This document shows positions 38,657 to 46,830 of a DNA stretch of 64,000 bases, one piece after another (the stretch's first letter is position 1; the number at the start of each line of letters is the position of its first letter). This DNA comes from Akkermansia muciniphila (lineage in GTDB: Bacteria > Pseudomonadota > Gammaproteobacteria > Burkholderiales > Burkholderiaceae_C). Under the pieces are notes generated by a model. That model was not told where the DNA came from, made no database searches, and worked only from the letters and a program-made list of their open reading frames with translations. Where the stretch lies: contig CALQKH020000008.1 in assembly GCA_943331105.2 (NCBI GenBank), positions 1 to 64,000 of the forward strand, given 5' to 3'. Position numbers and translations under genes: made by a program.

Positions 38657-38724
38657 CAGATTCGAATTTGGTAAATCAACACCAACGCACTACACAAGAC
38701 CTGAATCAAGGACAATCTGTTGAT

Positions 38725-39885
38725 ATGAAAAGAATTTGGCTTTTGTTTTCACAGTGGGTCACCGTTTTGTTGGCCATTTGGTTCGTGGTCGCCACTTTGC
38801 AGCCCGAATGGTTGCGAGGCACCCAAGCCTCCATGAAGGGCATGACCTTGCTGCAAGCACCTGCTGCGGTCAGTGGCAGTCGTGCCCTGGGCAGCTTGAG
38901 CCTCCCCGCGCAAAAAGCTTCACCAGCCGTGGTGAGCATCAACACCAGCAAGGGCAAAAACAACAACCCTCATGGCCAAGACCCCTGGTTCCGGTTTTTC
39001 TATGGCGAACCAGACGAGCAAAACCCTGCCGGTTTGGGCAGTGGCGTCATCGTCAGTCCCGAGGGGCATATTCTGACCAATAACCATGTCATCGAAGACG
39101 CAGACGACATCGAAGTGGTGCTCAGTGATGGCCGCAAAACCATGGCCAAAGTGATTGGCACCGACCCAGACACCGACCTGGCCCTGCTGCAGATTCCGCT
39201 GAAGAATTTGCCTGTCATCGTGCTCGGGCAAACCCAGGACATGCAAGTGGGCGATGTGGTTTTGGCCATTGGCAACCCCTTTGGCGTTGGCCAAACCGTG
39301 ACTTCGGGCATCGTCAGTGCTTTGGGCCGCAGCCAACTGGGCATCAACACCTTTGAAAACTTCATCCAAACCGACGCCGCCATCAACCCCGGCAACTCAG
39401 GCGGGGCCTTGGTCGATGTGAATGGTCATCTGATGGGCATCAACACCGCAATCTATTCCCGCTCGGGTGGCAGCATGGGCATTGGTTTTGCCATTCCGAT
39501 TTCGACAGCCAAACAGGTCATGCAAGACTTGCTGAAAAACGGCAAGGTGATTCGCGGCTGGATCGGGGTCGAACCGCAAGACCTGTCCCCGGAGCTGGCT
39601 GAAAGCTTCAAACTGCCCTTGGTGGGGCAAAACGCGCTGAAGTCGGGGGTGGTGATCTCTGGTGTTTTACAAAACGGCCCAGCCGCCAAGGCGGGCATTC
39701 GCCCGGGCGATGTGATCATCCGTGTGGGCACCCAGCCGGTAGGCAATGTGTCTGATCTGCTCAACCAAGTCGCCAACCTGACACCGGGGGTGCCGGCCGA
39801 ACTGGTGATCTGGCGCCAACAAGCTCAGTTGTCTTTGCGCCTCACCCCAGCCGAAAGGCCTTCGCCCAAACGCCAAGCCCGTTGA
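38725..39885 (+). CDS. Membrane-anchored serine endoprotease, DegS/DegQ (HtrA) family
   Basis: This 386-residue periplasmic protease has an uncleaved N-terminal anchor (VTVLLAIWFVVATLQPEWL), a trypsin-like domain with the triad His121 (NNHVIED), Asp151 (DTDLALL) and Ser225 (GNSGGALV), and a single PDZ domain (from about residue 285). One PDZ plus an anchor is the DegS/AlgW layout, so it may cleave anti-sigma factor RseA, but this is inferred from architecture alone. The start at 38725 has an AGGA site about 12 bases upstream. It converges on tatC. Confidence 0.9.
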   Translation: MKRIWLLFSQWVTVLLAIWFVVATLQPEWLRGTQASMKGMTLLQAPAAVSGSRALGSLSLPAQKASPAVVSINTSKGKNNNPHGQDPWFRFFYGEPDEQNPAGLGSGVIVSPEGHILTNNHVIEDADDIEVVLSDGRKTMAKVIGTDPDTDLALLQIPLKNLPVIVLGQTQDMQVGDVVLAIGNPFGVGQTVTSGIVSALGRSQLGINTFENFIQTDAAINPGNSGGALVDVNGHLMGINTAIYSRSGGSMGIGFAIPISTAKQVMQDLLKNGKVIRGWIGVEPQDLSPELAESFKLPLVGQNALKSGVVISGVLQNGPAAKAGIRPGDVIIRVGTQPVGNVSDLLNQVANLTPGVPAELVIWRQQAQLSLRLTPAERPSPKRQAR

Positions 39886-39902
39886 AGGCCAGCGCTTGGC
39901 AA

Positions 39903-40694
39903 TTAAGCAGCTTCGTCGGCTGCTGCGTCAGGCGCTTGGGTGTTTTTGATGAAGATTTGTGCGGCCCAGATGCCCAACTCGTAAAGCAAGCACATGGGAA
40001 TGGCCAGGGCCAACTGCGAGACCACGTCCGGCGGTGTGACGATGGCCGCAATGACAAAAGCCAAGACCACGAAGTAGCCCCGAAACTCTTTGAGCTTCTC
40101 TACGGTCACCACATTCATGCGGGCCAAGACCACCACAGCCACAGGCACCTCAAAAGCCAGGCCAAAGGCTAGGAACATCGACAACACAAAGCTCAGATAG
40201 GCCTCAATGTCAGGCGCAGCGGTGATGCTTTTGGGGGCAAAGCTCTGGATGAAACTGAACACCTGGCCAAACACAAAGAAATAACAAAACGCCACGCCTA
40301 TGAAAAACAGCAAGGTACTGGACACCACCAAAGGCATGACCAGCTTCTTTTCATGGCTGTAAAGACCGGGTGCGATGAAGGCCCAGAGTTGGTACAAAAC
40401 CACCGGCAAAGCAATGAGAAAGGCGCTCATCAGCAAAATTTTGAGCGGCACCATGAAAGGCGAAATCACCGAAGTCGCAATCAGCGTTGCACCTTTGGGC
40501 AAATGCACCACCAAGGGGGCGGCCAAAATGTCGTACAGATTGCCAGGCCCTGGATAAATCGCCAAGGCAGCAGCGGCGAGAGCAACCGCTGCGACGGCCC
40601 ACATCAACCGATCACGCAACTCGATCAAATGCGCCACAAAAGGTTGCTCTGAACCTTTGAGTTCGTCGTCGGGCTGGGAAGGGGTTTCAGACAT
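39903..40694 (-). CDS. tatC: Sec-independent translocase TatC
   Basis: TatC is the polytopic core of the twin-arginine translocase and binds the RR signal peptide. The 263-residue protein begins EQPFVAHLIELRDRLMWAV, the standard signature, and has six membrane segments with the FFIGVAFCYFFVFGQVFSF and FALPVA-type loops expected. It is the last of tatA-tatB-tatC, and its C-terminus carries a short acidic extension. Confidence 0.96.
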   Translation of the reverse strand: MSETPSQPDDELKGSEQPFVAHLIELRDRLMWAVAAVALAAAALAIYPGPGNLYDILAAPLVVHLPKGATLIATSVISPFMVPLKILLMSAFLIALPVVLYQLWAFIAPGLYSHEKKLVMPLVVSSTLLFFIGVAFCYFFVFGQVFSFIQSFAPKSITAAPDIEAYLSFVLSMFLAFGLAFEVPVAVVVLARMNVVTVEKLKEFRGYFVVLAFVIAAIVTPPDVVSQLALAIPMCLLYELGIWAAQIFIKNTQAPDAAADEAA

Positions 40695-40736
40695 GGGATG
40701 GGTCAGTCAAACGGGCGCACAGCAAGCGCGCCAGTT

Positions 40737-41204
40737 TCAATAAGAATTAAGAGGCTTAGGCCGGTAACGGGCCACACGGGCAGCACCCGACAAGGCTTTG
40801 GTGCGAACCCCAGAACGGGCTTTGTACCACTGGGGCATCGCACCCCGCTTGAGACGCCAGTTCTTCTCGGGACGTTTGTAGTAAGGCGGTGGCGACTCGA
40901 TGGCAGGCAAATCGCTGTTTAAGCCCGATGTGGTGTCTGCCCAGTCTTTTTCAAAATCAGAGGCCGTGGTTTGAACCGACTGCTCCACATCGCGGGCCGC
41001 CGTCTCCATGGTCTCTTTCATTTTTTTGAGTTCTTCCAAGTCCATCGACCGATTGACCTCGGCCTTGACATCCGAAACGTAACGCTGCGCCTTGCCCAAA
41101 AGTGCCCCCAATGTGCGGGCGACTTTGGGGAGTTTCTCGGGGCCAATGACGATCAACGCCACCACCCCGATCAGGGCCATTTTCGAAAAACTTAAATCCA
41201 GCAC
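40737..41204 (-). CDS. tatB: Sec-independent translocase TatB
   Basis: TatB partners TatC in substrate recognition. The 155-residue protein begins [20 protein letters not shown] followed by [13 protein letters not shown], the diagnostic TatB pattern (Glu in the N-terminal helix region, GPxxLP hinge), then an amphipathic helix and a long basic tail. It lies 26 bp after tatA and 42 bp before tatC. Confidence 0.96.
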   Translation of the reverse strand: MLDLSFSKMALIGVVALIVIGPEKLPKVARTLGALLGKAQRYVSDVKAEVNRSMDLEELKKMKETMETAARDVEQSVQTTASDFEKDWADTTSGLNSDLPAIESPPPYYKRPEKNWRLKRGAMPQWYKARSGVRTKALSGAARVARYRPKPLNSY

Positions 41205-41230
41205 AGTGAAACGTTCAGTCGTTCAAAAGA

Positions 41231-41479
41231 TCAAGACTTGGTCTTGGCTTCGACGTCGATGGTGGTTTTTTCGGCCTGAGCGGGTGTGGATGCCGTGACC
41301 TGACCGGCAACAACGGGCGCGGCCTCGTCGGCTTTGGTGCCGCCCTCTTTCATGCCGTCCTTGAAGCCTTTGACAGCGCCACCCAAGTCAGAACCCATGT
41401 TCTTGAGCTTTTTGGTGCCAAACACCATGATCACGATCAACAGCACGATCAGCCAGTGCCAAATGGAAAAAGTACCCAT
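41231..41479 (-). CDS. tatA: Sec-independent translocase TatA
   Basis: TatA oligomerises to form the transport pore. The 82-residue protein has the short hydrophobic helix [17 protein letters not shown], the hinge [20 protein letters not shown] and an acidic C-terminal tail. An AGGAG ribosome site precedes the ATG. It heads tatABC. Confidence 0.96.
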   Translation of the reverse strand: MGTFSIWHWLIVLLIVIMVFGTKKLKNMGSDLGGAVKGFKDGMKEGGTKADEAAPVVAGQVTASTPAQAEKTTIDVEAKTKS

Positions 41480-41586
41480 GAAAATCTCCTGTTAATGCTC
41501 GGATTCTAAGGGGATAGACACCCCGGATCTGATCGGCCCTGATGAATGAAGGATATGAGGGACAAAGCCCAGATTTCAAGCCCTCA

Positions 41587-41943
41587 TCAGCCCCGCAACC
41601 AAGGACGCGGACCGCCCATGACGTGCATGTGCAGGTGGTGCACCTCTTGGCCACCCTCGGCACCGTTGTTCACCACAATGCGGAAACCACCATCGGGGTA
41701 AGGGTTGCAACCCTCTTGCAAGGCCAACTTGGGGGCCAGGGTCATCATGTGACCCATCAGGCCCGCATGTTCAGGGGCCAGGTGCGCCATCGAGGGGATG
41801 TGCAGCTTGGGGATGATCAAAAAATGGACGGGCGCCCAGGGGTTGATGTCATGGAAAGAGAAGACGTGCTCGTCTTCGTAAACCTTGCGCGAGGGAATTT
41901 GGCCCGCAATGATTTTGCAAAAAATACAGTTGGCTTCGGTCAT
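41587..41943 (-). CDS. HIT-family nucleotide-binding protein (HinT-like)
   Basis: This 118-residue HIT protein has the zinc-like N-terminal CIFCKIIAGQIPS, the RIVVNNGAEGGQEVHHLH stretch and the catalytic triad HHLHMHVMGG. HinT hydrolyses adenosine phosphoramidates. The start MTEANCIFCKI at 41943 is preferred over upstream in-frame codons that lack family similarity. Position between tatA and DUF4870-hisE is typical of Burkholderiales. Confidence 0.93.
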   Translation of the reverse strand: MTEANCIFCKIIAGQIPSRKVYEDEHVFSFHDINPWAPVHFLIIPKLHIPSMAHLAPEHAGLMGHMMTLAPKLALQEGCNPYPDGGFRIVVNNGAEGGQEVHHLHMHVMGGPRPWLRG

Positions 41944-41969
41944 GGCTTGCTTGAAATGAGAAAAGGGGT

Positions 41970-42347
41970 TCAGTCGGTCACTGGCCGTTGCGCATTCAAG
42001 CGCACCATGCCATGAACAATTCGGTATAAAAACCAGATGGAAATGGCCACCCAGGCCAGCCAGCCGGGGAAAAACATCAACAACCACAGAGGCGAGGTCA
42101 GCAAATAAAGCAAAGCGGCCCAGATCACGGTGCGGATGCGGTAGCGGAAATGCGTGGCCTCCCAGCCAGCTGTGTCGCCCTTTTTGACCAAATCGATGAT
42201 CAGCGCCACCACCAGCAAGGCCGGGCCCATCTGGGCACCCGGAATCACGGCACTCACCGCCACGATCAGGTGCAGGATGTAGCTGACCCAGCTGATGGTG
42301 TGGGTGCTGTCGTCCTGCAGCTGATCGTTTTCGGGCGGGTGGTTCAT
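41970..42347 (-). CDS. DUF4870-like membrane protein
   Basis: This 125-residue protein has four hydrophobic segments (about residues 18-36, 40-54, 73-90 and 92-110). The layout and the HTISWVSYILHLIVAV opening resemble the DUF4870 family of small membrane proteins of unknown function. It starts 3 bp after hisE and is followed by the HIT gene, so it is co-transcribed with both. Confidence 0.72.
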   Translation of the reverse strand: MNHPPENDQLQDDSTHTISWVSYILHLIVAVSAVIPGAQMGPALLVVALIIDLVKKGDTAGWEATHFRYRIRTVIWAALLYLLTSPLWLLMFFPGWLAWVAISIWFLYRIVHGMVRLNAQRPVTD

Positions 42348-42350
42348 GGC

Positions 42351-42719
42351 TTATTCGCCCAAACGCTCACGCTCTTGCACTTTGCGCAGGGCTTTTTCTT
42401 CCAAGCCGCTCAGGCCCTCGCGGCGAGCCAGCTCGTTGACCACGTCGGCAGGTGTCAGGCCATAGTGCGCCAGCGCGATCATGCTGTGGAACCACAAATC
42501 GGCCACCTCGCCCACCAGCTTGGCTTTGTCACCACCATGGTCCACGTCTTTGGCGGCCATCACGGTTTCGGTGGCTTCTTCGCCGATCTTCTTCAAAAAG
42601 GCGTCGGGCCCTTTGTGCAGCAAGCGGGCCACATAGCTTTTTTCGGGGTCACCGCCGTTGGCGATCTTGCGGCTTTCGACCACAGCGGCAAGGCGGTCAA
42701 GGATGTCCTGGTTGCTCAT
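42351..42719 (-). CDS. hisE: Phosphoribosyl-ATP pyrophosphatase
   Basis: HisE hydrolyses phosphoribosyl-ATP to phosphoribosyl-AMP, the second step of histidine synthesis. The 122-residue protein has the all-alpha MazG-like core with [13 protein letters not shown] and [14 protein letters not shown]. The ATG at 42719 is chosen; a GTG at 42737 overlaps the hisI stop (GTGA) and is possible. Here HisE and HisI are separate proteins, not fused as in enterics. Confidence 0.94.
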   Translation of the reverse strand: MSNQDILDRLAAVVESRKIANGGDPEKSYVARLLHKGPDAFLKKIGEEATETVMAAKDVDHGGDKAKLVGEVADLWFHSMIALAHYGLTPADVVNELARREGLSGLEEKALRKVQERERLGE

Positions 42720-42733
42720 AGGTTGGCGGGTGC

Positions 42734-43123
42734 TCACTTGTAAATGGTTTCAGGGTCCTTCAGGACCGGCTCGGTCGCCTGCCATTCGTCGGCCTGCAAG
42801 CTCTGGAAAAAGCAACTGTGGCGGCCCGTGTGGCAGGCAATGCCCGGCTCGTGCCCCAGCTGGGTGATTTTGAGAAGCACCACATCGTTGTCGCAATCGA
42901 TGCGGATGTCGTGCACCGTCTGCACATGGCCCGACTCCTCGCCCTTGAACCACAGTTTGTTGCGCGAGCGGCTGAAATACACCGCCCTTTTCAGCTCGGC
43001 CGTCTTTTGCAAAGCCTCGCGGTTCATCCAGGCGAACATCAGCACGTCGCCAGTGTCTTTTTCTTGGGCGATCACAGGCACCAAGCCTTTGTCGTCCCAT
43101 TTGATTTGATCGAGCCAGTTCAT
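42734..43123 (-). CDS. hisI: Phosphoribosyl-AMP cyclohydrolase
   Basis: HisI opens the purine ring of phosphoribosyl-AMP, the third step of histidine synthesis. The 129-residue protein has [31 protein letters not shown], and the zinc ligands in [12 protein letters not shown] and [13 protein letters not shown]. In relatives it directly follows hisF; here a 2.9-kb accessory block lies between them, so hisI probably needs its own promoter in 43124-43263. Confidence 0.95.
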   Translation of the reverse strand: MNWLDQIKWDDKGLVPVIAQEKDTGDVLMFAWMNREALQKTAELKRAVYFSRSRNKLWFKGEESGHVQTVHDIRIDCDNDVVLLKITQLGHEPGIACHTGRHSCFFQSLQADEWQATEPVLKDPETIYK

Positions 43124-43209
43124 AGGGGAGTGATCTTAAGACATTGGGGTGTCAGGACAGCAGGCGCACCCGATAGCACCACGAAACCAGCTACACCAGC
43201 GTCTTATCA

Positions 43210-43250
43210 GGTTGCACAAAACATCCATTGGTTGCAAAATACAACCCATT
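43210..43250 (+). promoter_or_regulatory. Tandem repeats at toxin-antitoxin promoter
   Basis: Two abutting near-identical repeats, GGTTGCACAAAACATCCATT (43210-43229) and a 21-bp copy (43230-43250) beginning GGTTGCAAAATACAAC, lie directly before the AAGGAG ribosome site of the antitoxin gene. A possible promoter (TTGCAC, 17 bp, CAAAAT) falls within them. This is a likely operator for autorepression by the antitoxin complex; binding is inferred. Confidence 0.55.
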
Positions 43251-43263
43251 AAGGAGAAGCACC

Positions 43264-43482
43264 ATGGCTGTTGCAATGAAACTGTCTGACGAGTTGGTTG
43301 AAGACGCCAAACCCTACGCGGCGGCCGAGCACCGCTCTGTGCCCAAGCAAATTGAATATTGGGCGCGCATCGGCAAAGCCGTGATCGACAACCCCGACAT
43401 GCCTTTGCGCCTGATCCAAGACACCATGCTCTCGCGTGAAGAAGTCAAAGCCGGACTGGCTGCGCCTTATGAGTTTGGCTGA
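43264..43482 (+). CDS. ParD-like antitoxin
   Basis: This 72-residue protein (MAVAMKLSDELVEDAKPYAA, then HRSVPKQIEYWARIGKAV) fits the ParD-like antitoxin family with a ribbon-helix-helix N-terminus, which binds DNA and represses its own promoter. The ATG at 43264 has an AAGGAG ribosome site. The toxin gene overlaps its stop (TGATG), the usual type II arrangement. Tandem repeats precede it. Confidence 0.82.
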   Translation: MAVAMKLSDELVEDAKPYAAAEHRSVPKQIEYWARIGKAVIDNPDMPLRLIQDTMLSREEVKAGLAAPYEFG

Positions 43483-43766
43483 TGCTGAAAGTCAGCGCCT
43501 CGCCATCGTTCAACCGGGTGGCCAAAAAAATTCACGCCCGCGACAAAAAAATACTGGATGAAGCCATCAAAGCCATTCTTCAGAATCCGCAGCTGGGCGA
43601 TGAAAAGAAAGGCGACCTCGCGGGTGTGTTCGTCTACAAATTCAAATTGAACGGCCAAGAAACCCTGCTGGCTTATGAACTGCAACCGCACAAATCAGCC
43701 CCTACTGAAGCCCTGCTGCTGGCGGTCGGTCCGCATGAAAATTTCTATGCGGGGTTGAAGCGTTGA
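43482..43766 (+). CDS. RelE/ParE-superfamily toxin
   Basis: This 94-residue basic protein (SFNRVAKKIHARDKKILDEA, then GDLAGVFVYKFKLNGQETLL and AYEL) has the RelE/ParE fold pattern. Whether it cleaves mRNA or poisons gyrase cannot be told. It overlaps the antitoxin stop by one base, so the two are translationally coupled. Its last 22 bp overlap the convergent GNAT gene. Confidence 0.8.
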   Translation: MLKVSASPSFNRVAKKIHARDKKILDEAIKAILQNPQLGDEKKGDLAGVFVYKFKLNGQETLLAYELQPHKSAPTEALLLAVGPHENFYAGLKR

Positions 43767-44221
43767 TGGGCTATGGCTGACTTGTGCATGAACACACTGT
43801 GGGGGTCTTCCGTGTAGGTGCCGAACGGACCTCGACGGCTGTAGCCAAGTCGCTCATACAAAGCGATGGCTTCGGGTTGAAGGTAACCCGTTTCGAGCAT
43901 GAAAAGATGGCAGCCGCGGGCTTGGGCCTCTGCTTCCAGAAATAGCAGAAGCGAACGGGCGATGCCTCTGCCGCGGTGGCTGGGCAGCGTGAACATTCTC
44001 TTGAGCTCACCATAAGCGGGCTCGAGCACGATGGCCCCACAAGCCACCGCATGGCCCCATTCATCGCGTGCGACCGCGAAAAGAACATTCGGCTGCGACA
44101 GGGCAGCCATGTCGATCCCGTGGTGACTCTCTGCTGGATAAAGCGGCTTCTGGTAAGCGTCCAGCTGCTCAATGAGCGCAAGAACTTCGGGCTGGTTGGC
44201 GGGCTCTATGGCGATGAGCAT
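43745..44221 (-). CDS. GNAT-family N-acetyltransferase
   Basis: This 158-residue protein has the GNAT acetyl-CoA motif MFTLPSHRGRGIARSLLLFL, with the Arg-Gly-Arg-Gly-Ile/Ala pattern, and the later LETGYLQPEAIALYERLGYS. The substrate is unknown. It lies 10 bp after the DUF1272 gene on the same strand, and its 3' end overlaps the convergent toxin gene. Confidence 0.88.
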   Translation of the reverse strand: MLIAIEPANQPEVLALIEQLDAYQKPLYPAESHHGIDMAALSQPNVLFAVARDEWGHAVACGAIVLEPAYGELKRMFTLPSHRGRGIARSLLLFLEAEAQARGCHLFMLETGYLQPEAIALYERLGYSRRGPFGTYTEDPHSVFMHKSAIAHQRFNPA

Positions 44222-44231
44222 CAGGTCTTTT

Positions 44232-44480
44232 TCATGCGGTCTCTTGGCAGCCCTGCTGCTTGACGACCCGTTCGGTGGAGGCAGGGAACTTGCTCAACTT
44301 GTCTGCAGGACGACGAGGACGGGCCAACAGCTCACCCCCGCAGTTGGGGCACTTGCCGGCCAGCACACTCTCTGCACATGCCGCGCAGAAGGTGCATTCG
44401 AAAGAGCAAATGCGCGCTTGTGTGGAATCGGGGGGAAGGTCTTTGTCGCAGCATTCGCAACTTGGGCGCAATTGAAGCAT
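44232..44480 (-). CDS. DUF1272 cysteine-rich protein
   Basis: This 82-residue protein is rich in cysteine pairs (CECCDKDLP, ICSFECTFCAACAE, CPNCGGELL), eight or more of which could bind two zinc ions. The LRPSCECCDKDLPPDSTQAR opening is diagnostic of DUF1272. The function is not known. A GAGG ribosome site precedes the ATG. It sits between the FosX-like gene and the GNAT gene. Confidence 0.87.
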   Translation of the reverse strand: MLQLRPSCECCDKDLPPDSTQARICSFECTFCAACAESVLAGKCPNCGGELLARPRRPADKLSKFPASTERVVKQQGCQETA

Positions 44481-44510
44481 GGTGTGATCCTCTGTTCAGT
44501 TAGTTGGCCA

Positions 44511-44912
44511 TCACCGCGCATACCACTCAAGTCGCTCTTGAAGGGTACCCGTGTGCAACTCAAACAGATTGTTATCGAAATCGTAGAAATACAAAGAGCG
44601 CCCTTCTCCCTCCACACGCGGACGTGGGGGCTTCACCTCCACACCAGCGGCGATCAAGCGGCTTTCGTAAATCGCAAGTTCATCGTCATCGACGGCAAAC
44701 GCCACATGGCGGTACGAACGCTCAAGCGGCTCGCCCTGCATAAACGCCAACCAAACACCACCGAGCAGGAAAAACTTTTCACGCGACAAGGAGAACTGAC
44801 GATCTTTGCTGTCATAGACCTCCACAGCACCCAAGGCCTGACTGAACAACGCTGCGGAGCGCTCAAGGTCACGCACGATGAAGGTGAGATGACTGACGCC
44901 TCGTATGGTCAT
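44511..44912 (-). CDS. fosX: FosX-like fosfomycin epoxide hydrolase (VOC family)
   Basis: This 133-residue VOC enzyme looks like FosX, which adds water to the fosfomycin epoxide. Metal ligands are likely His8 (GVSHLTF), the His in YRHVAFAV and the Glu in NNLFELHTGTL. The block FSLSREKFFLLGG carries Glu45, which lines up in my recollection with the catalytic base Glu44 of Listeria FosX, and VKPPRPRVEGEGRSLYFYDF is almost the FosX consensus. This argues for FosX over glutathione-using FosA. The ATG has an AGGAG ribosome site embedded in a cassette-like boundary. The gene lies in the accessory block, 8 kb downstream of murA, the drug target. Confidence 0.8.
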   Translation of the reverse strand: MTIRGVSHLTFIVRDLERSAALFSQALGAVEVYDSKDRQFSLSREKFFLLGGVWLAFMQGEPLERSYRHVAFAVDDDELAIYESRLIAAGVEVKPPRPRVEGEGRSLYFYDFDNNLFELHTGTLQERLEWYAR

Positions 44913-44930
44913 GTGACTCCTAACTTTGAA
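44910..44930 (-). other. Cassette-like boundary core at fosX start
   Basis: On the minus strand TTCAAAGTTAGGAGTCACAT leads directly into the fosX ATG. It contains GTTAGGA, one base from the integron core GTTRRRY, and closely matches the sequence at 45657-45679. Confidence 0.4.
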
Positions 44931-45125
44931 ACAGTTCGGTGCACAGCAAAGATTGCAAAGCGGCACGTATAAGCGCTTCACTTTCAAGGATATCTTGGTT
45001 GCTGGATCGCTCGGGCTCGATTGACCGTAGACATGGGTTGGTGCATAAGGTTGCTGTGTAAAGCCTGTCGTTAATGCTGAACCACTAGCTTCAAATTTCA
45101 AACCTAGGTACACCCGTGCTAATGA

Positions 45126-45641
45126 TTAGGACTGGCCAGCACTTGACTCAAGCTGTTGAATGAGGCCATTCATCTCAACAAGAATTTCCTCGATCTGGGG
45201 GCCAGCATATCCTCCTCGTGTGTGTTCCAGAAACTTCAGGCTATCGATCTTTATTAGCTCGAGTTTCGTTTGGAGTACATTGAATTTCAACTGCACAATT
45301 GACTGATTCAATTGCATCTCATGGATTTGAGATTGCTTAGACACTTCACCACGCGTGCTTTGCATCTCATTTAGCTGTGCAGTGAAATCGTCTCGTTGAA
45401 GCTTGATCTCCCGTTGCTGGAGAAGAATAGTAAAAACGAGACCAGCAAATCCGAGACCCGTGAACAGCGATGTCACAGCGCCGTAGGAATCACCAAAAAC
45501 ACCTCGATCTTGTGGGCTGGTTAAGTGCGGCGCCAGCTTTTCAGGGAGCCACACCCAGATTGCCACCACGGCGACAATGAGTACGAACAGAACCAATAAT
45601 GACACCGCCCAATGATCAAGACGACTCTTGCCTTGCTGCAT
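45126..45641 (-). CDS. Membrane protein with coiled coil, function unknown
   Basis: This 171-residue protein has two hydrophobic helices (about residues 12-33 and 58-76) around DRGVFGDSYGAVTSLFTGLG, then a long charged and glutamine-rich region (LLQQREIKLQRDDFTAQLNE onward) likely to be a coiled coil. The GDxxGAV-LFxGLGFAGL pattern recurs in small unknown membrane proteins of many bacteria. The ATG at 45641 has an AGGAG ribosome site and is chosen; an ATG at 45659 sits beside the cassette-like boundary. Base composition is visibly more AT-rich than the his genes. I do not know the function. Confidence 0.7.
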   Translation of the reverse strand: MQQGKSRLDHWAVSLLVLFVLIVAVVAIWVWLPEKLAPHLTSPQDRGVFGDSYGAVTSLFTGLGFAGLVFTILLQQREIKLQRDDFTAQLNEMQSTRGEVSKQSQIHEMQLNQSIVQLKFNVLQTKLELIKIDSLKFLEHTRGGYAGPQIEEILVEMNGLIQQLESSAGQS

Positions 45642-46004
45642 ACAACTCCTCTCGTTCATGTTTGACGCCTAACTTTGATGTGGATAACAAACCAGCCAAT
45701 ATGACTGGGAGTCAGCAGAAAACATGGCCGCAACATTGGCAAAAAGTCGTTTGACACCATGGGGTACCTCTCGGCCTGACCGCAACTACTAGAAAAGGCA
45801 TCCTTAAACTCTACTTCGCTTTTGTCTGTCAAGGGGTTGCTGTACCCAGCGTGAGGCATTTAAATATAGCACTATAGATTTAATTAATAAATTTATTTTT
45901 ATATTTTCAAAACAAAAATACGATCCCTCGCCACGAAACTGGGAGGACCGATGTTCCAACTGCACCGGGTTGTGATCTGTCAGCGAAAGGTTAAAGGTGG
46001 CTGA
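45642..46004. other. Gene-poor, AT-rich stretch downstream of hisF
   Basis: I see no convincing gene in these 363 bp. A 67-codon open frame on the minus strand (45656-45859) lacks a ribosome site and any recognisable sequence. The tract 45859-45920 is almost all A and T, unlike anything else in the window. A TGTGGATAA nonamer occurs at 45679-45687. Promoters for the downstream accessory genes may lie here. Confidence 0.6.
45657..45679 (-). other. Cassette-like boundary core upstream of unknown membrane protein
   Basis: On the minus strand ATCAAAGTTAGGCGTCAAAC leads into an ATG at 45659. GTTAGGC fits the integron R' core GTTRRRY, and the flanks match the fosX boundary at 44910-44930 except for two substitutions and a 2-base insertion. 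Confidence 0.45.
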
Positions 46005-46805
<801 letters not shown>

Positions 46806-46830
46806 GGCGATTTCTCTTTTGGGGGGTTGT

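Noticed and set aside
45656-45859. 67-codon minus-strand frame downstream of hisF
   Set aside because: No ribosome site, no recognisable sequence, and it runs through a boundary-like repeat; treated as non-coding.
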